This document shows positions 17,459-25,165 of a stretch of DNA of 64,000 nucleotides, piece by piece. Under the pieces are notes generated by a model, which worked only from the letters and a program-made list of their open reading frames with translations, had not been told where the DNA came from and made no database searches. This DNA comes from Planctomycetota bacterium (GTDB taxonomy: Bacteria > Planctomycetota > SZUA-567 > H5-PLA8), in assembly GCA_027493525.1 (NCBI GenBank), contig JAOSKN010000003.1:620001-684000 (forward strand), in the 5' to 3' direction. Position 1 is the first letter of the stretch, and each line of letters begins with the position of its first letter. The translations under genes and the position numbers were made by a program.

Positions 17459-18139
17459 ATGCCCGCGAAGCATCCGCCCGTCGTCCAGATCAGCCTCGAC
17501 CTCCAGACGCTCGCCGACGCGATCCCCACCGCCGAAACCGCCGTCAAGGCCGGCATCGACTGGCTCGAAGTCGGAACCCCGCTGATCCTCGGCGAAGGGC
17601 TCCACGCCGTCCGTGCGCTGCATGAGCGCTTCCCCAAGCATCCCGTCGTCGCGGACCTCAAGACGATGGACGCGGGCTTCCTCGAGTGCGAAATGATGGC
17701 CCGCGCCGGGGCTCACTGCGTGGTGGTCATGTCGCGAGCGCACGAAGGCACCGTCCGCGGGGCCGTCGAGGCCGGGCGCAAGTACGGCGTCAAGGTGATG
17801 GCCGACATCATGCTCGAAGCCGATTACGTCGAAGCCGCGCGGCGCTGCGAGGCTTGGGGCGCGGACTACATCATCCATCATATCGGCTTCGACGAGCGGC
17901 ACGTCGAGGTCGGCAAGAGCCCCATGACCGACCTCAAGGCCGTCGTGGATGCCGTAAACATCCCCGTGCAGGCGGTCGGCGGGCTGAGCATCGAGCAGGC
18001 CATTCAATGCCCCAAGGTCGGCGCGCCGCTGGTCGTCATCGGCGCTCCGCTGGCCGTCCAGGATCACCAGTTCGCGCCCGGCCCGGAACTCGAGAGGATT
18101 CTTCGCGAGATCTGCGAGAAGGTCCACGCGCAGGCGTGA
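17459..18139 (+). CDS. HUMPS/orotidine-5'-phosphate-decarboxylase superfamily enzyme, 3-hexulose-6-phosphate synthase-like
   Basis: 226 residues, with AGGAG about 10 bases upstream. The superfamily signature is VVADLKTMDAGFLE with Asp66, Lys68 and Asp71, followed by MADIMLEADYVEAA and a C-terminal phosphate-binding VQAVGGLSIEQA. In this fold the DxKxxD form belongs to hexulose-6-phosphate synthase (formaldehyde plus ribulose 5-phosphate) and to 3-keto-L-gulonate-6-phosphate decarboxylase (UlaD), not to OMP decarboxylase. I favour an HPS-like enzyme from length and the DLKTMD form, but UlaD-like activity cannot be excluded. No phosphohexuloisomerase gene is adjacent. Confidence 0.82.
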   Translation: MPAKHPPVVQISLDLQTLADAIPTAETAVKAGIDWLEVGTPLILGEGLHAVRALHERFPKHPVVADLKTMDAGFLECEMMARAGAHCVVVMSRAHEGTVRGAVEAGRKYGVKVMADIMLEADYVEAARRCEAWGADYIIHHIGFDERHVEVGKSPMTDLKAVVDAVNIPVQAVGGLSIEQAIQCPKVGAPLVVIGAPLAVQDHQFAPGPELERILREICEKVHAQA

Positions 18140-18216
18140 CGGCTTGGAATGGGGGTTTCCGGATTGGATGCGATACGAACTGGCCTGGGCCGCGGCAGGG
18201 CTTCGTTCGGGCAACC

Positions 18217-18249
18217 CATTCCAAAATCAAAAATCGAAAATCCCAAATG
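18217..18249. repeat. AAAATC-type degenerate repeat
   Basis: An AT-rich run of AAAATC/AAAAATC-like words in an otherwise GC-rich stretch between two genes. A similar word (GAATTTGGATTTGGGATC) occurs on the other strand at 61528-61545. It belongs to the same class of degenerate intergenic word repeats as the elements at 15684 and 61546. Confidence 0.6.
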
Positions 18250-18295
18250 CCTCCGCATATCCTATAATTCCGCTTCTGTTCATTGAGGACCTCCC

Positions 18296-19715
18296 ATGCC
18301 CGACTTGCCGCGCCCCAAACACGTCCTCTGGATCACCACCGACCACCAGCGCCACGACGGCATCGGCGCGAACGGCAACCCCAGCATCTTCACGCCCAAC
18401 CTGGACCGCCTTGTGCGGGGCGGGGCCAGCTTCGACGACTGTTGGATCCAGAACCCCGTCAGCATGCCCAGCCGCGCGAGCTTCATGACGGGGCTCTACC
18501 CGCCGCAGACCGGCGTGAGCGCCAACGGGCAGGAGTTGCCGCGCCACCACCGGACCTGCGCGCATCTCTTCGCGGCGGCCGACTTCCGAACCGCGCAGAT
18601 CGGCAAGCTGCACTTCCAATGCCACGAAGACCACGATCTCTGGCTGGCCTCCCGCCACCCCCTACGGGTTCCAGTACTTCAATCCGTCCGAGGAACCCGG
18701 CCAGTACGAGGACGCCTACGGCATCTGGCTCTCGACCGAACACCCCGAATACCGGCAAGCGATGAAGGTCGCGCGCTCGACCGACCCCGCGCGCGTCGCG
18801 TTGAACGGGACCGTCGTGGACGCGCCCGGCGACGTCAGCCACGCGGGCTTCTGCGCCGACCGGACCATGACCTACCTGCGCGCGCACGGCGCTCAGGGGC
18901 CGAGCTTCATCCACATGGGCATCTATGCCCCGCATCCGCCGCTCAATCCCCCGCGGGAAATCTACGAGCGCTACCGGGACGTGAAGATCCCCGAGCCGCA
19001 CCGCCGGGATGGCGAACACCTCGATAAGCCGGCCCCGCTCGGCCCGGCCCTCGAGCGCCGCACGGGAGGAACCACGGCGGAGCAGTTCGTCGCCTGGCGC
19101 CGCTACTTCTACGCCATGTGTACGCTCCTCGACGAGCAGATCGGGCGCGTGCTGAAGTTCCTTGAAGCGCGCGGCGAGCTGGACGACACGCTCATCGTCT
19201 TCCAGTCCGATCACGGCGACATGGCCGGCGACCACGGGCTGCTCTCCAAGGGCCACGTGACCCTTTACCCCGAGTGCATGCGCATCCCGCTCGTCTTCCA
19301 TTGGCCCAAGGGCATTCCCGGCGGGCGGCGCGTCGGCGGGCTGGTCGAGGCCGTGGACATCCTGCCGACGATGCTGGACCTCTGCGGCGCGCCGGTTCCG
19401 CGCCAACTGCCCGGCCGCTCGCTGGCGGAGGGGCTGCGCGGCGGCAACGCGCGCGGGTCGCGCGAAGACGTCCTGGCCCTGATGCGCAACGGCGCCGGCG
19501 GCCTGGCCTGCATGCTCCGCGGCGCCGAGCACCACTACCTCAACTACGGCCCGGGCGCCGAGGTGCTCTTCGACCTGCGCGAGGACCCCTCGATGTACGT
19601 CAACCAGGCGGGGAATCCGAAGTACGCGAGCGCGCTGAGCCACGTCCGCGCGCGCGCCCTCGCGCGGACCCTCGCCGCCAGCGACCCCGTGACCGAGAAG
19701 GTTCACAACTACTGA
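18296..19715 (+). CDS. sulfatase (arylsulfatase family), frameshifted
   Basis: Sulfate-ester hydrolase of the alkaline-phosphatase fold. The first frame (18296-18657) holds WITTDHQRHDG with metal-binding Asp and the formylglycine site in NPVSMPSRASFMTGLYP. The modified residue is Ser (S-x-P-S-R) rather than Cys, so maturation would need the anaerobic radical-SAM route. The second frame, from about 18663, continues with YGFQYFNPS, FIHMGIYAPHPPLNPP and FQSDHGDMAGDHGLLSKG (metal site). Removing one C from the CCCCC run at 18658-18662 gives an uninterrupted 472-residue protein of normal family length. No signal peptide is visible. The frameshift is probably a sequence error. No sulfatase-maturase gene is in the window. 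Confidence 0.85.
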
Positions 19716-19816
19716 GGCCGCGCGCCGCCGCCCTCCCGGCGGGGCGCGGGGAGGCTTGGACGGCCACTCGCCGGCGGGCGAAGGCCTTGCCCGCTAAAAA
19801 CAAATAAACAATATCG

Positions 19817-19845
19817 TTGACAAGCGCGCGGCGTGGTCCCAGAAT
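19817..19845 (+). promoter_or_regulatory. possible sigma-70-type promoter
   Basis: A perfect TTGACA (19817-19822), a 17-base spacer, then CAGAAT (19840-19845) at the -10 position. The stretch just before it is locally AT-rich. No protein-coding gene follows for nearly 1.6 kb on the plus strand, so it may drive a small RNA or be a chance match. Confidence 0.35.
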
Positions 19846-20041
19846 GCCGTCAAGCGGGAAACGCCCGGACGCCAAGCCATGACCGCGCGCCCGGGCCTGC
19901 CTTGGCCTTCCCGCCTGGGGCGGTGCTCCTATAAAGGAGACGCTGAGCGTTCCGCGGTGCTGGCGGCGCCGTTGCGAACCTCCGCGTGCCCCGCGGTCGT
20001 CCCGCGCCAGGCGTCAAACCCTGAGCGCCGATGCAGGTGCA

Positions 20042-20065
20042 CCACGGTGCATCTTTTTTACGCTC
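20042..20065 (+). repeat. 24-base direct repeat, copy 1
   Basis: Contains GGTGCATCTTTTTTACGC. Identical over 24 bases to 20178-20201, 136 bases downstream. The 13-base core GTGCATCTTTTTT also occurs at about 52578-52590. Confidence 0.85.
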
Positions 20066-20177
20066 TCGTGGACAGTCCGCTAGCCGGATCCGCGGCCCCT
20101 GCGGCTTGCGTGCGATATGGAAAGGAGGATGAAATCGAGTTCAAACGGGAAGGCTGACGCGGGGTTCCGGCTACGCG

Positions 20178-20201
20178 CCACGGTGCATCTTTTTTACGCT
20201 C
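20178..20201 (+). repeat. 24-base direct repeat, copy 2
   Basis: Exact second copy of the element at 20042-20065. It lies 40 bases beyond the 3' end of the minus-strand zinc-ribbon gene. The T6 run would be an A-run on the minus strand, so this is not a terminator for that gene. Confidence 0.85.
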
Positions 20202-20241
20202 GCGTAGGCGCCGCGCTCCCGGTCGGCATCCTGAAGCGCGC

Positions 20242-21339
20242 TTACTCCGCGGCGGCCAGCTTGCCGTCCTTCTTGATCAGTTTCACCGGCCCGGTCTTGA
20301 AGGGCTCCTCGGGCGGGGCGTAGACGGTCTGCCCGTCCTTCTCGACGACGCAGTCCTGCGGGATCCACTTCAACACCTGTTTCCCGCCTTCCTGCGTGGC
20401 GCTCAGTTGGAGCTTCCCGCCCTTGCCGGGCGCGCGGAGCGTCTGCCCTTTGTAGAGGAACGAGACGATCGCGGCGTTGCCGCTGCGCGCGTCCGTCTCG
20501 ATGCCCTGGAGCGTGATGCTTTGAAGGATCTCCTCGGCGGCTGGCAGGATCTCGGCGGGCGGCCCTTCGAATTCGATCTTCAATCCGGTGCTTTCGTCGC
20601 CCCGGAACGGCACGCCCTGCTCGACGGCCTTGGCCTGATCCTTGGACAGGCTTACGCCCTTCGGCAGGCCGCGCACCTCGAAGGAGATCCGCGTTTCGCC
20701 GGCGCTCCCGGAGATCGGAAACGCCTCGGTCGTCCCCCGCGCGACCTCGCCGAGCTTCACGTTCGTGAAGACCAGCACCGCCGGATAGCGCGTGTTGGAG
20801 ACGACGAGCAGGCTGGGCGCGCCGCGGCCCGAGGGCGGGGCGCTCTTTTTGGCGACCGTCTTGAGGTCCTCGAGGTCTTCGCCGTCCGAATCGCTCGGAC
20901 GCGGAGGCTTCTTCTCCGGCGCGCCGGGCGCGGCCGCGCCGCCGCCTTGCGTGTACGTCCAGCCGACGTAGCCCGCCGCGCCGAGTGCCGCGAGGATCGC
21001 GACGTACTTCAGCGCCGCGCCGCCGGGCAGCGGGCCGGAGGCGCGCGGGCGCGGGCCGGGCGCCTGCCCCGGAGGCAGGCCCGCCGCGGCGGTCGGCTGA
21101 GCGGGGCCTTGCGGCCCGGAGCCCACGAGGACCAACTCGTCTTCTGGCTCCGGCTCCTGCGCCGTCGCGGGAGCGCCTTGGGCGGTCGCGGCCGGCTTCG
21201 GCGCGTCGGGCACGGGTTCCAGGTTTTCGGGGACGGTGAAGCCTTCTCCGCAGCGGCTGCACTTTACTTGCTTCCCGCGCAGTTGCGGCGGGCCTCCCAG
21301 TTTCTTTCCACAATGCGGGCAGAAGGTCTTGATGCGCAT
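20242..21339 (-). CDS. zinc-ribbon membrane protein of planctomycete type
   Basis: 365 residues. An N-terminal zinc ribbon has Cys7-x-x-Cys10 and Cys27-x-x-Cys30 (FCPHCGKK, KCSRCGEGF), similar to the MJ0042-type finger. A Pro/Ala-rich linker follows, then one membrane helix (YVAILAALGAAGYVGWTY, about residues 110-127), an acidic linker (SDSDGEDLEDL) and a C-terminal beta-rich domain from about residue 175 without recognised motifs. The arrangement implies a cytoplasmic finger and an exported sensor or binding domain. It is divergent from the sigma factor gene, 132 bases away, which makes a regulatory link plausible but unproven. Confidence 0.75.
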   Translation of the reverse strand: MRIKTFCPHCGKKLGGPPQLRGKQVKCSRCGEGFTVPENLEPVPDAPKPAATAQGAPATAQEPEPEDELVLVGSGPQGPAQPTAAAGLPPGQAPGPRPRASGPLPGGAALKYVAILAALGAAGYVGWTYTQGGGAAAPGAPEKKPPRPSDSDGEDLEDLKTVAKKSAPPSGRGAPSLLVVSNTRYPAVLVFTNVKLGEVARGTTEAFPISGSAGETRISFEVRGLPKGVSLSKDQAKAVEQGVPFRGDESTGLKIEFEGPPAEILPAAEEILQSITLQGIETDARSGNAAIVSFLYKGQTLRAPGKGGKLQLSATQEGGKQVLKWIPQDCVVEKDGQTVYAPPEEPFKTGPVKLIKKDGKLAAAE

Positions 21340-21471
21340 GCGGCGGGTTCCGGGTGGCTCGGCGGGGATTATAGCGCCCGCCGCCGGGCGTGCCTACGGC
21401 AGGGGGCAGGCTTGACGGGTTTCCCGCCAAGCCGGATACTCTGCCCATCGCAGGGACCGCCGGGGACGCGC

Positions 21472-22077
21472 GTGGGCACAACGGAAATCAGCCGCAGCCG
21501 CAGCGTCGCCACGGACGCCCTCCTTGTCGGCCAGGTTCTCGATGGCGACCAGAAGGCCTACGAGCAACTCGTCCGCAAGTACAAGAGCCTCGTCACCACC
21601 TTCTGCTTCAGCCGCATCAACCAGCGCGAACTCTCCGAGGACCTGGCGCAGGAGACTTTCGTCCGCGCCTTCGTCGCCTTGCATAACCTCAAGAAACCGT
21701 CGGCCTTCTCGGCCTGGATCCTCTCCATCGCCCACAACGTCTGCATCGACCACCTGCGCAACAAATCGCGCACCGTCTCCCTGGAGGTCCACAGCGAAAA
21801 GGACAGCCAGGGCGAGATCATCCTTGAGAACCGCAAGGACCGCTCCGTCGTCGACAGTGTGGTCCAGAGCGAGATCCGCGACCTGACCCTGGAAGCCATC
21901 GACAAACTGGGCGAGGAGTACCGCGCCACGCTCCTCTTGCGGCACGTCCAGGGGCTGAGCTGCGAGGAGATTGCCGAGACCCTCGGCGTCAGCCTTGGGA
22001 CCGTCACCAGCCGTCTGAGCCGGGCGCATCGCGTACTTCGAGAAAGGCTCCAGAAATTCATGGAACCCGATAAGTGA
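21472..22077 (+). CDS. ECF-type RNA polymerase sigma factor
   Basis: 201 residues from a GTG at 21472; an open frame extends upstream but only as an antisense shadow of the zinc-ribbon gene. Region 2 runs from YEQLVRKYKSLVTTFCF through DLAQETFVRAFVAL to AWILSIAHNVCIDHLR; region 4 is GEEYRATLLLRHVQGLSCEEIAETLGVSLGTVTSRLSRA, the helix-turn-helix that reads the -35 element. Region 3 is absent, as expected for the ECF group. An anti-sigma gene follows 86 bases downstream. Confidence 0.93.
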   Translation: MGTTEISRSRSVATDALLVGQVLDGDQKAYEQLVRKYKSLVTTFCFSRINQRELSEDLAQETFVRAFVALHNLKKPSAFSAWILSIAHNVCIDHLRNKSRTVSLEVHSEKDSQGEIILENRKDRSVVDSVVQSEIRDLTLEAIDKLGEEYRATLLLRHVQGLSCEEIAETLGVSLGTVTSRLSRAHRVLRERLQKFMEPDK

Positions 22078-22163
22078 CAAGGGCTTATGCGATGAGTGCG
22101 TTAAGACGCATTAAAGCCGGGCGAGTTCCGTCATAACTTGAGAGGTGGAGCAGGGATAGGCGA

Positions 22164-22634
22164 ATGAGCACGGCCAGCGGAACCAACGATCTTGAACTCC
22201 TGATCGAGGAGTACGTCGAGGGCCGCCTCGACGGCGAGGCCCTGCATAGTTTCGAGGCGCGACTCGAGAAGGACGCCGAACTGCGCAAGCGCGTTCAGAC
22301 CACCACCCAATCCATCGAACTGCTTCGCAAGGTCCTGACTCGAGTCGATCCCGGCCCGGGCTTCGAGGGCAAGGTCAACACCCAGATCATCAGCATCACC
22401 CAGAGCAACCCCGGACTTATCCCCGCCCGCCGCGGCAAGCGCACGAGCCTCACCTCGGACGATTCCGATGCCAAGCTGATCGTGGACCCCTCGGCGCGGA
22501 AGGAACGCAAGCGCCTTATGGCCTTGGCCGCCGTCGCGGCGATCCTCTTCGCCCTGGCCGCCGCGCTGATCGTCACCTCGCTCCTGGCGCAGTCGGAAGC
22601 CCCCGCCGCGCCACCGGCCTCAGGCGGGCGCTGA
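22164..22634 (+). CDS. anti-sigma factor-like membrane protein
   Basis: 156 residues. The N-terminal helical part (LLIEEYVEGRLDGEALHSFEARL) resembles anti-sigma domains of the zf-HC2-like class, but the zinc-binding His/Cys set is absent. A single membrane helix (LMALAAVAAILFALAAALIVTSLL) lies near the C-terminus, leaving only a short tail outside. Position directly behind the ECF sigma gene supports a role in holding that factor at the membrane until a signal arrives. Confidence 0.78.
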   Translation: MSTASGTNDLELLIEEYVEGRLDGEALHSFEARLEKDAELRKRVQTTTQSIELLRKVLTRVDPGPGFEGKVNTQIISITQSNPGLIPARRGKRTSLTSDDSDAKLIVDPSARKERKRLMALAAVAAILFALAAALIVTSLLAQSEAPAAPPASGGR

Positions 22635-22721
22635 CCGCAAGCGCCTTGCCTGCCGCTTGTGCGCTTTGCCGCGAGCTGCCTCTCGTACAGCGACTTCATC
22701 GCCGTGCCCGGATCTCGCCGT

Positions 22722-24002
22722 TTAGGGTTCCTGCGCCCAGCATGCCTCGCGCACCCACGCCCTGCGCAGCTCGCGCCACAGCGTGGCCCAGGCGCGTTCG
22801 GCCTCCACGTAGCCGACCCGCGCACGCAGCAGCTCCGGCGAATCCGGGACCGGCTGCGCCGGCTTCAGGAATGGAAACGCGGAGGCGTGGGCGTCCTTCA
22901 GCGCGGTCCACGCTGCGTTCGTGCGCTCCCGCCAGGCCGGGGCCAGATCCCCGTGCGCCGCGCAGAGCCAGAGCGCCTCGGCGCCTTCGGCCGGAGCGGG
23001 CGGGGGCGGGGCGGGGAGCGTCCACTCCGCGGCGCGCTTCAGTTCCGCCTTGACCGCCTCGGCTTGCGCGAAGAAGTCCCGCGCTTCGAGCGTGTACGTC
23101 CGGTCCACCCAATCGCTCAGCGCCAGCACCACCGGCGCGCCCGCCGAGCGCGGCCTGATCGAGACGACAATCGCCTTCTGCCTCAGCTCGGCCTGGACCT
23201 CGCCCACCGATCCGGCGTCGCAGGCCAGCAGCGTCCCCGAGGTCAACTGCCCCTGGCGGTTGTGGAAGACGGCCTGGAACTCCGCGCCCGGATCGAGCGT
23301 CGCCGGCCGTTCCGCATCGAGCTTCAGCGCGCGCGAGGGAGTGCTGAGCCAGCGCTCGCGCAGCGGCTCCTCGCGCTCGTGGATGTCGTAAGGCTGGCAG
23401 ACGAGTTCGTACGTGAGCTGTGCGACCTCCCGGCCCGCCGGGGGCGCATAAGCCAGGCTCAGGCCAAAGCGCGTCGAGTCCCGCCAGCCGGTCAACCGCG
23501 CGCGCAGCAACCCGCCGGCACGGTCGACGAAGACGGCTTCCGCGCCGAGCCGCTCGGGCGTTTCCTCCCACAGCCGCGCATAGACCGCCCGCCCCGAGCG
23601 CGCTGGCGAGGGCAACGGCTCCGCGTCGCCGGCCAGCGTCACGCGCGCGTCGAGGAAGTTCCAGGGACTCCAGTTCGAGGACATGTAGACGGCCGGCTTC
23701 TGTCCCTCGAGGCCCACGAAGACATCGCCCCAGCCCTGCTTCTCGGGCGGGAAGCCGGTCGCCGGGTCGAGCCGCTGCTGCGTCAGGAGGGCGTAGCGCC
23801 CGAAGCGAACCCGCTGTTTGATCTCCGTCCAGCCCCGCCGCGCGCCGGCGTCCGGCCCGTCGAGCTTCGTTTCGCTCCGCGACTGCCCGGAGCTGAACGA
23901 CGAGTCGCCCTTGTCGAAGGCGCCCTCGAGCGCCTCCTGCGCGGGCGCGGCCGAGGCCAGCGTCAGGACGAGCGCGAGCGCCGCGCGGTGCGCGCCGTTC
24001 AT
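22722..24002 (-). CDS. secreted protein, unknown function, in carbohydrate-active operon
   Basis: 426 residues with a signal peptide (HRAALALVLTLASAAPAQ). The body is beta-rich with many Trp and Tyr residues (YMSSNWSPWNFLDARVTL, LSDWVDRTYTLEARDFF), consistent with a carbohydrate-binding or porin-like surface domain, then a Pro/Ala linker and a helical C-terminus. No family is recognised. Its start overlaps the end of the CBM9-like gene by four bases, so it is co-transcribed and translationally coupled with it. Confidence 0.7.
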   Translation of the reverse strand: MNGAHRAALALVLTLASAAPAQEALEGAFDKGDSSFSSGQSRSETKLDGPDAGARRGWTEIKQRVRFGRYALLTQQRLDPATGFPPEKQGWGDVFVGLEGQKPAVYMSSNWSPWNFLDARVTLAGDAEPLPSPARSGRAVYARLWEETPERLGAEAVFVDRAGGLLRARLTGWRDSTRFGLSLAYAPPAGREVAQLTYELVCQPYDIHEREEPLRERWLSTPSRALKLDAERPATLDPGAEFQAVFHNRQGQLTSGTLLACDAGSVGEVQAELRQKAIVVSIRPRSAGAPVVLALSDWVDRTYTLEARDFFAQAEAVKAELKRAAEWTLPAPPPPAPAEGAEALWLCAAHGDLAPAWRERTNAAWTALKDAHASAFPFLKPAQPVPDSPELLRARVGYVEAERAWATLWRELRRAWVREACWAQEP

Positions 24003-25165
24003 TTCGAATCCTCGGCCTGGGCCTGCGCGGCGGCGGCCAGCGCGGCCAGCCGTGCTTTGCCGGCAAGCCGGTCGAGCTGCTCACGCAGCTTCTGCGCGCC
24101 GGCGGCCAGTTTGTCGTAGCGTCCCAGGGTCAGGTCCCCGGCGGCGAACTCCGGTTGCAGGGCTTCGACGCCCTTCCTGGATTCCTCAAGGGCCTTCTGC
24201 AGATCCGGAGCCGCGGGATCGCCGACCGGCAGCATCTGTGCCTCGAGTCTGGCTTGCTCCAGCGCGCCATCGAGTTCCTGCTTTTGCCGCGCGGCCAGTT
24301 CAAGGAACGTTCGCCGCGCCAGGCCGCCCTGCGTGGCATAGAGGAACCCGTCCGGCAGCGGGTATTCCAGCACGCGCGCGCCCAGATCCGGGTAGATCGC
24401 GGCGATGTCGGCCGCGCTCAGCGGGGCCTCGCGCAAGGACTGTCCCGGCGGGCCGAAGAGCAGATGGCCCCAGGCGCTCATCTCCTTTTGCCGCGCCTCC
24501 GTCCCGAAGCCCCAGGCGCTGAACTCCTGCGGTTCGGCTCCGAGCCGGAAGCGGCAGGCGTTGAATCCGGCGACCCTTCCCGGCGTCAGGTCGATCTCGA
24601 AGCTCGCCGCGTCCAGCGCCAGTTCGATGCTCCACGACTTCGCCCCGCGCTCCGCCGCGGCGTCCCACTTCGCCAGCATGTACCAGCCCGGGTCGTCCCA
24701 CCACCCGTAGCCCTTGTCGAACTTCTTGTGCCAGAACTTCCGCCCCAGGCAGTCCACCACGAGCTGGATGTGTTGAGAGCGGTCGTGGCGCGGATCGATG
24801 TACAGCTCGATGCAGTCGTTCCAGAACGGCGCGTTCGCCGGATTGGCGCTCAGCTTATCCATCTCCGTGTCGTGAAACGTCGCGCCCAGATAGAGCTTCG
24901 CGCCGTCGGAGAGGATCGTCAGCTCGGTCGCCTGCGTCGCCAGTTCGCCGCTGAGCGGGCCGCGGAAGTTGCGCAGCGTCGCCAGCGCCGCCTTGTCCTT
25001 CCAGGCCGCCTCGTCGAGCCTTCCGTCGATCTTCGGCGCCTGCTCGGGCGCGATCCGTTCGACCTTGTAGACCAGGAAGCGCTCGGGCGCCGGTTCGCCC
25101 GCCAGCGCGCCGGTTGCGCCGAGCAGGAGCGCCGCCGCGAGGAGGCCGGGTGCGCGCGTCGTCAT
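23999..25165 (-). CDS. secreted protein with CBM9-like domain
   Basis: 388 residues with signal peptide (GLLAAALLLGATGALAG). Residues about 30-245 form a family-9 carbohydrate-binding-like beta sandwich: PKIDGRLDEAAWKDKAAL at the front, then LYLGATFHD, DCIELYIDPRHD and WSIELALDAASF, all in the standard order. The C-terminal 130 residues are a charged helical region. CBM9-like modules bind sugar ends in extracellular enzymes or act alone as surface binders. It overlaps both neighbours by four bases and so belongs to a three-gene unit with the GH42-like protein. Confidence 0.85.
   Translation of the reverse strand: MTTRAPGLLAAALLLGATGALAGEPAPERFLVYKVERIAPEQAPKIDGRLDEAAWKDKAALATLRNFRGPLSGELATQATELTILSDGAKLYLGATFHDTEMDKLSANPANAPFWNDCIELYIDPRHDRSQHIQLVVDCLGRKFWHKKFDKGYGWWDDPGWYMLAKWDAAAERGAKSWSIELALDAASFEIDLTPGRVAGFNACRFRLGAEPQEFSAWGFGTEARQKEMSAWGHLLFGPPGQSLREAPLSAADIAAIYPDLGARVLEYPLPDGFLYATQGGLARRTFLELAARQKQELDGALEQARLEAQMLPVGDPAAPDLQKALEESRKGVEALQPEFAAGDLTLGRYDKLAAGAQKLREQLDRLAGKARLAALAAAAQAQAEDSK

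Larger units (their letters stand above)
19716..20241. other. intergenic region, 526 bases, with repeat pair and orphan promoter
   Basis: No convincing gene. It contains a good sigma-70-like promoter on the plus strand (19817-19845) and two exact copies of a 24-base sequence (20042-20065 and 20178-20201). The sequence between is GC-rich with several short palindromes, including GCCGGCGGGC near 19770. A short RNA transcribed from the promoter is possible. Confidence 0.5.

Noticed and set aside
19879..20157. 92-residue plus-strand frame between the sulfatase and zinc-ribbon genes
   Set aside because: No ribosome site; spans a direct repeat; composition and sequence show no protein-like pattern.
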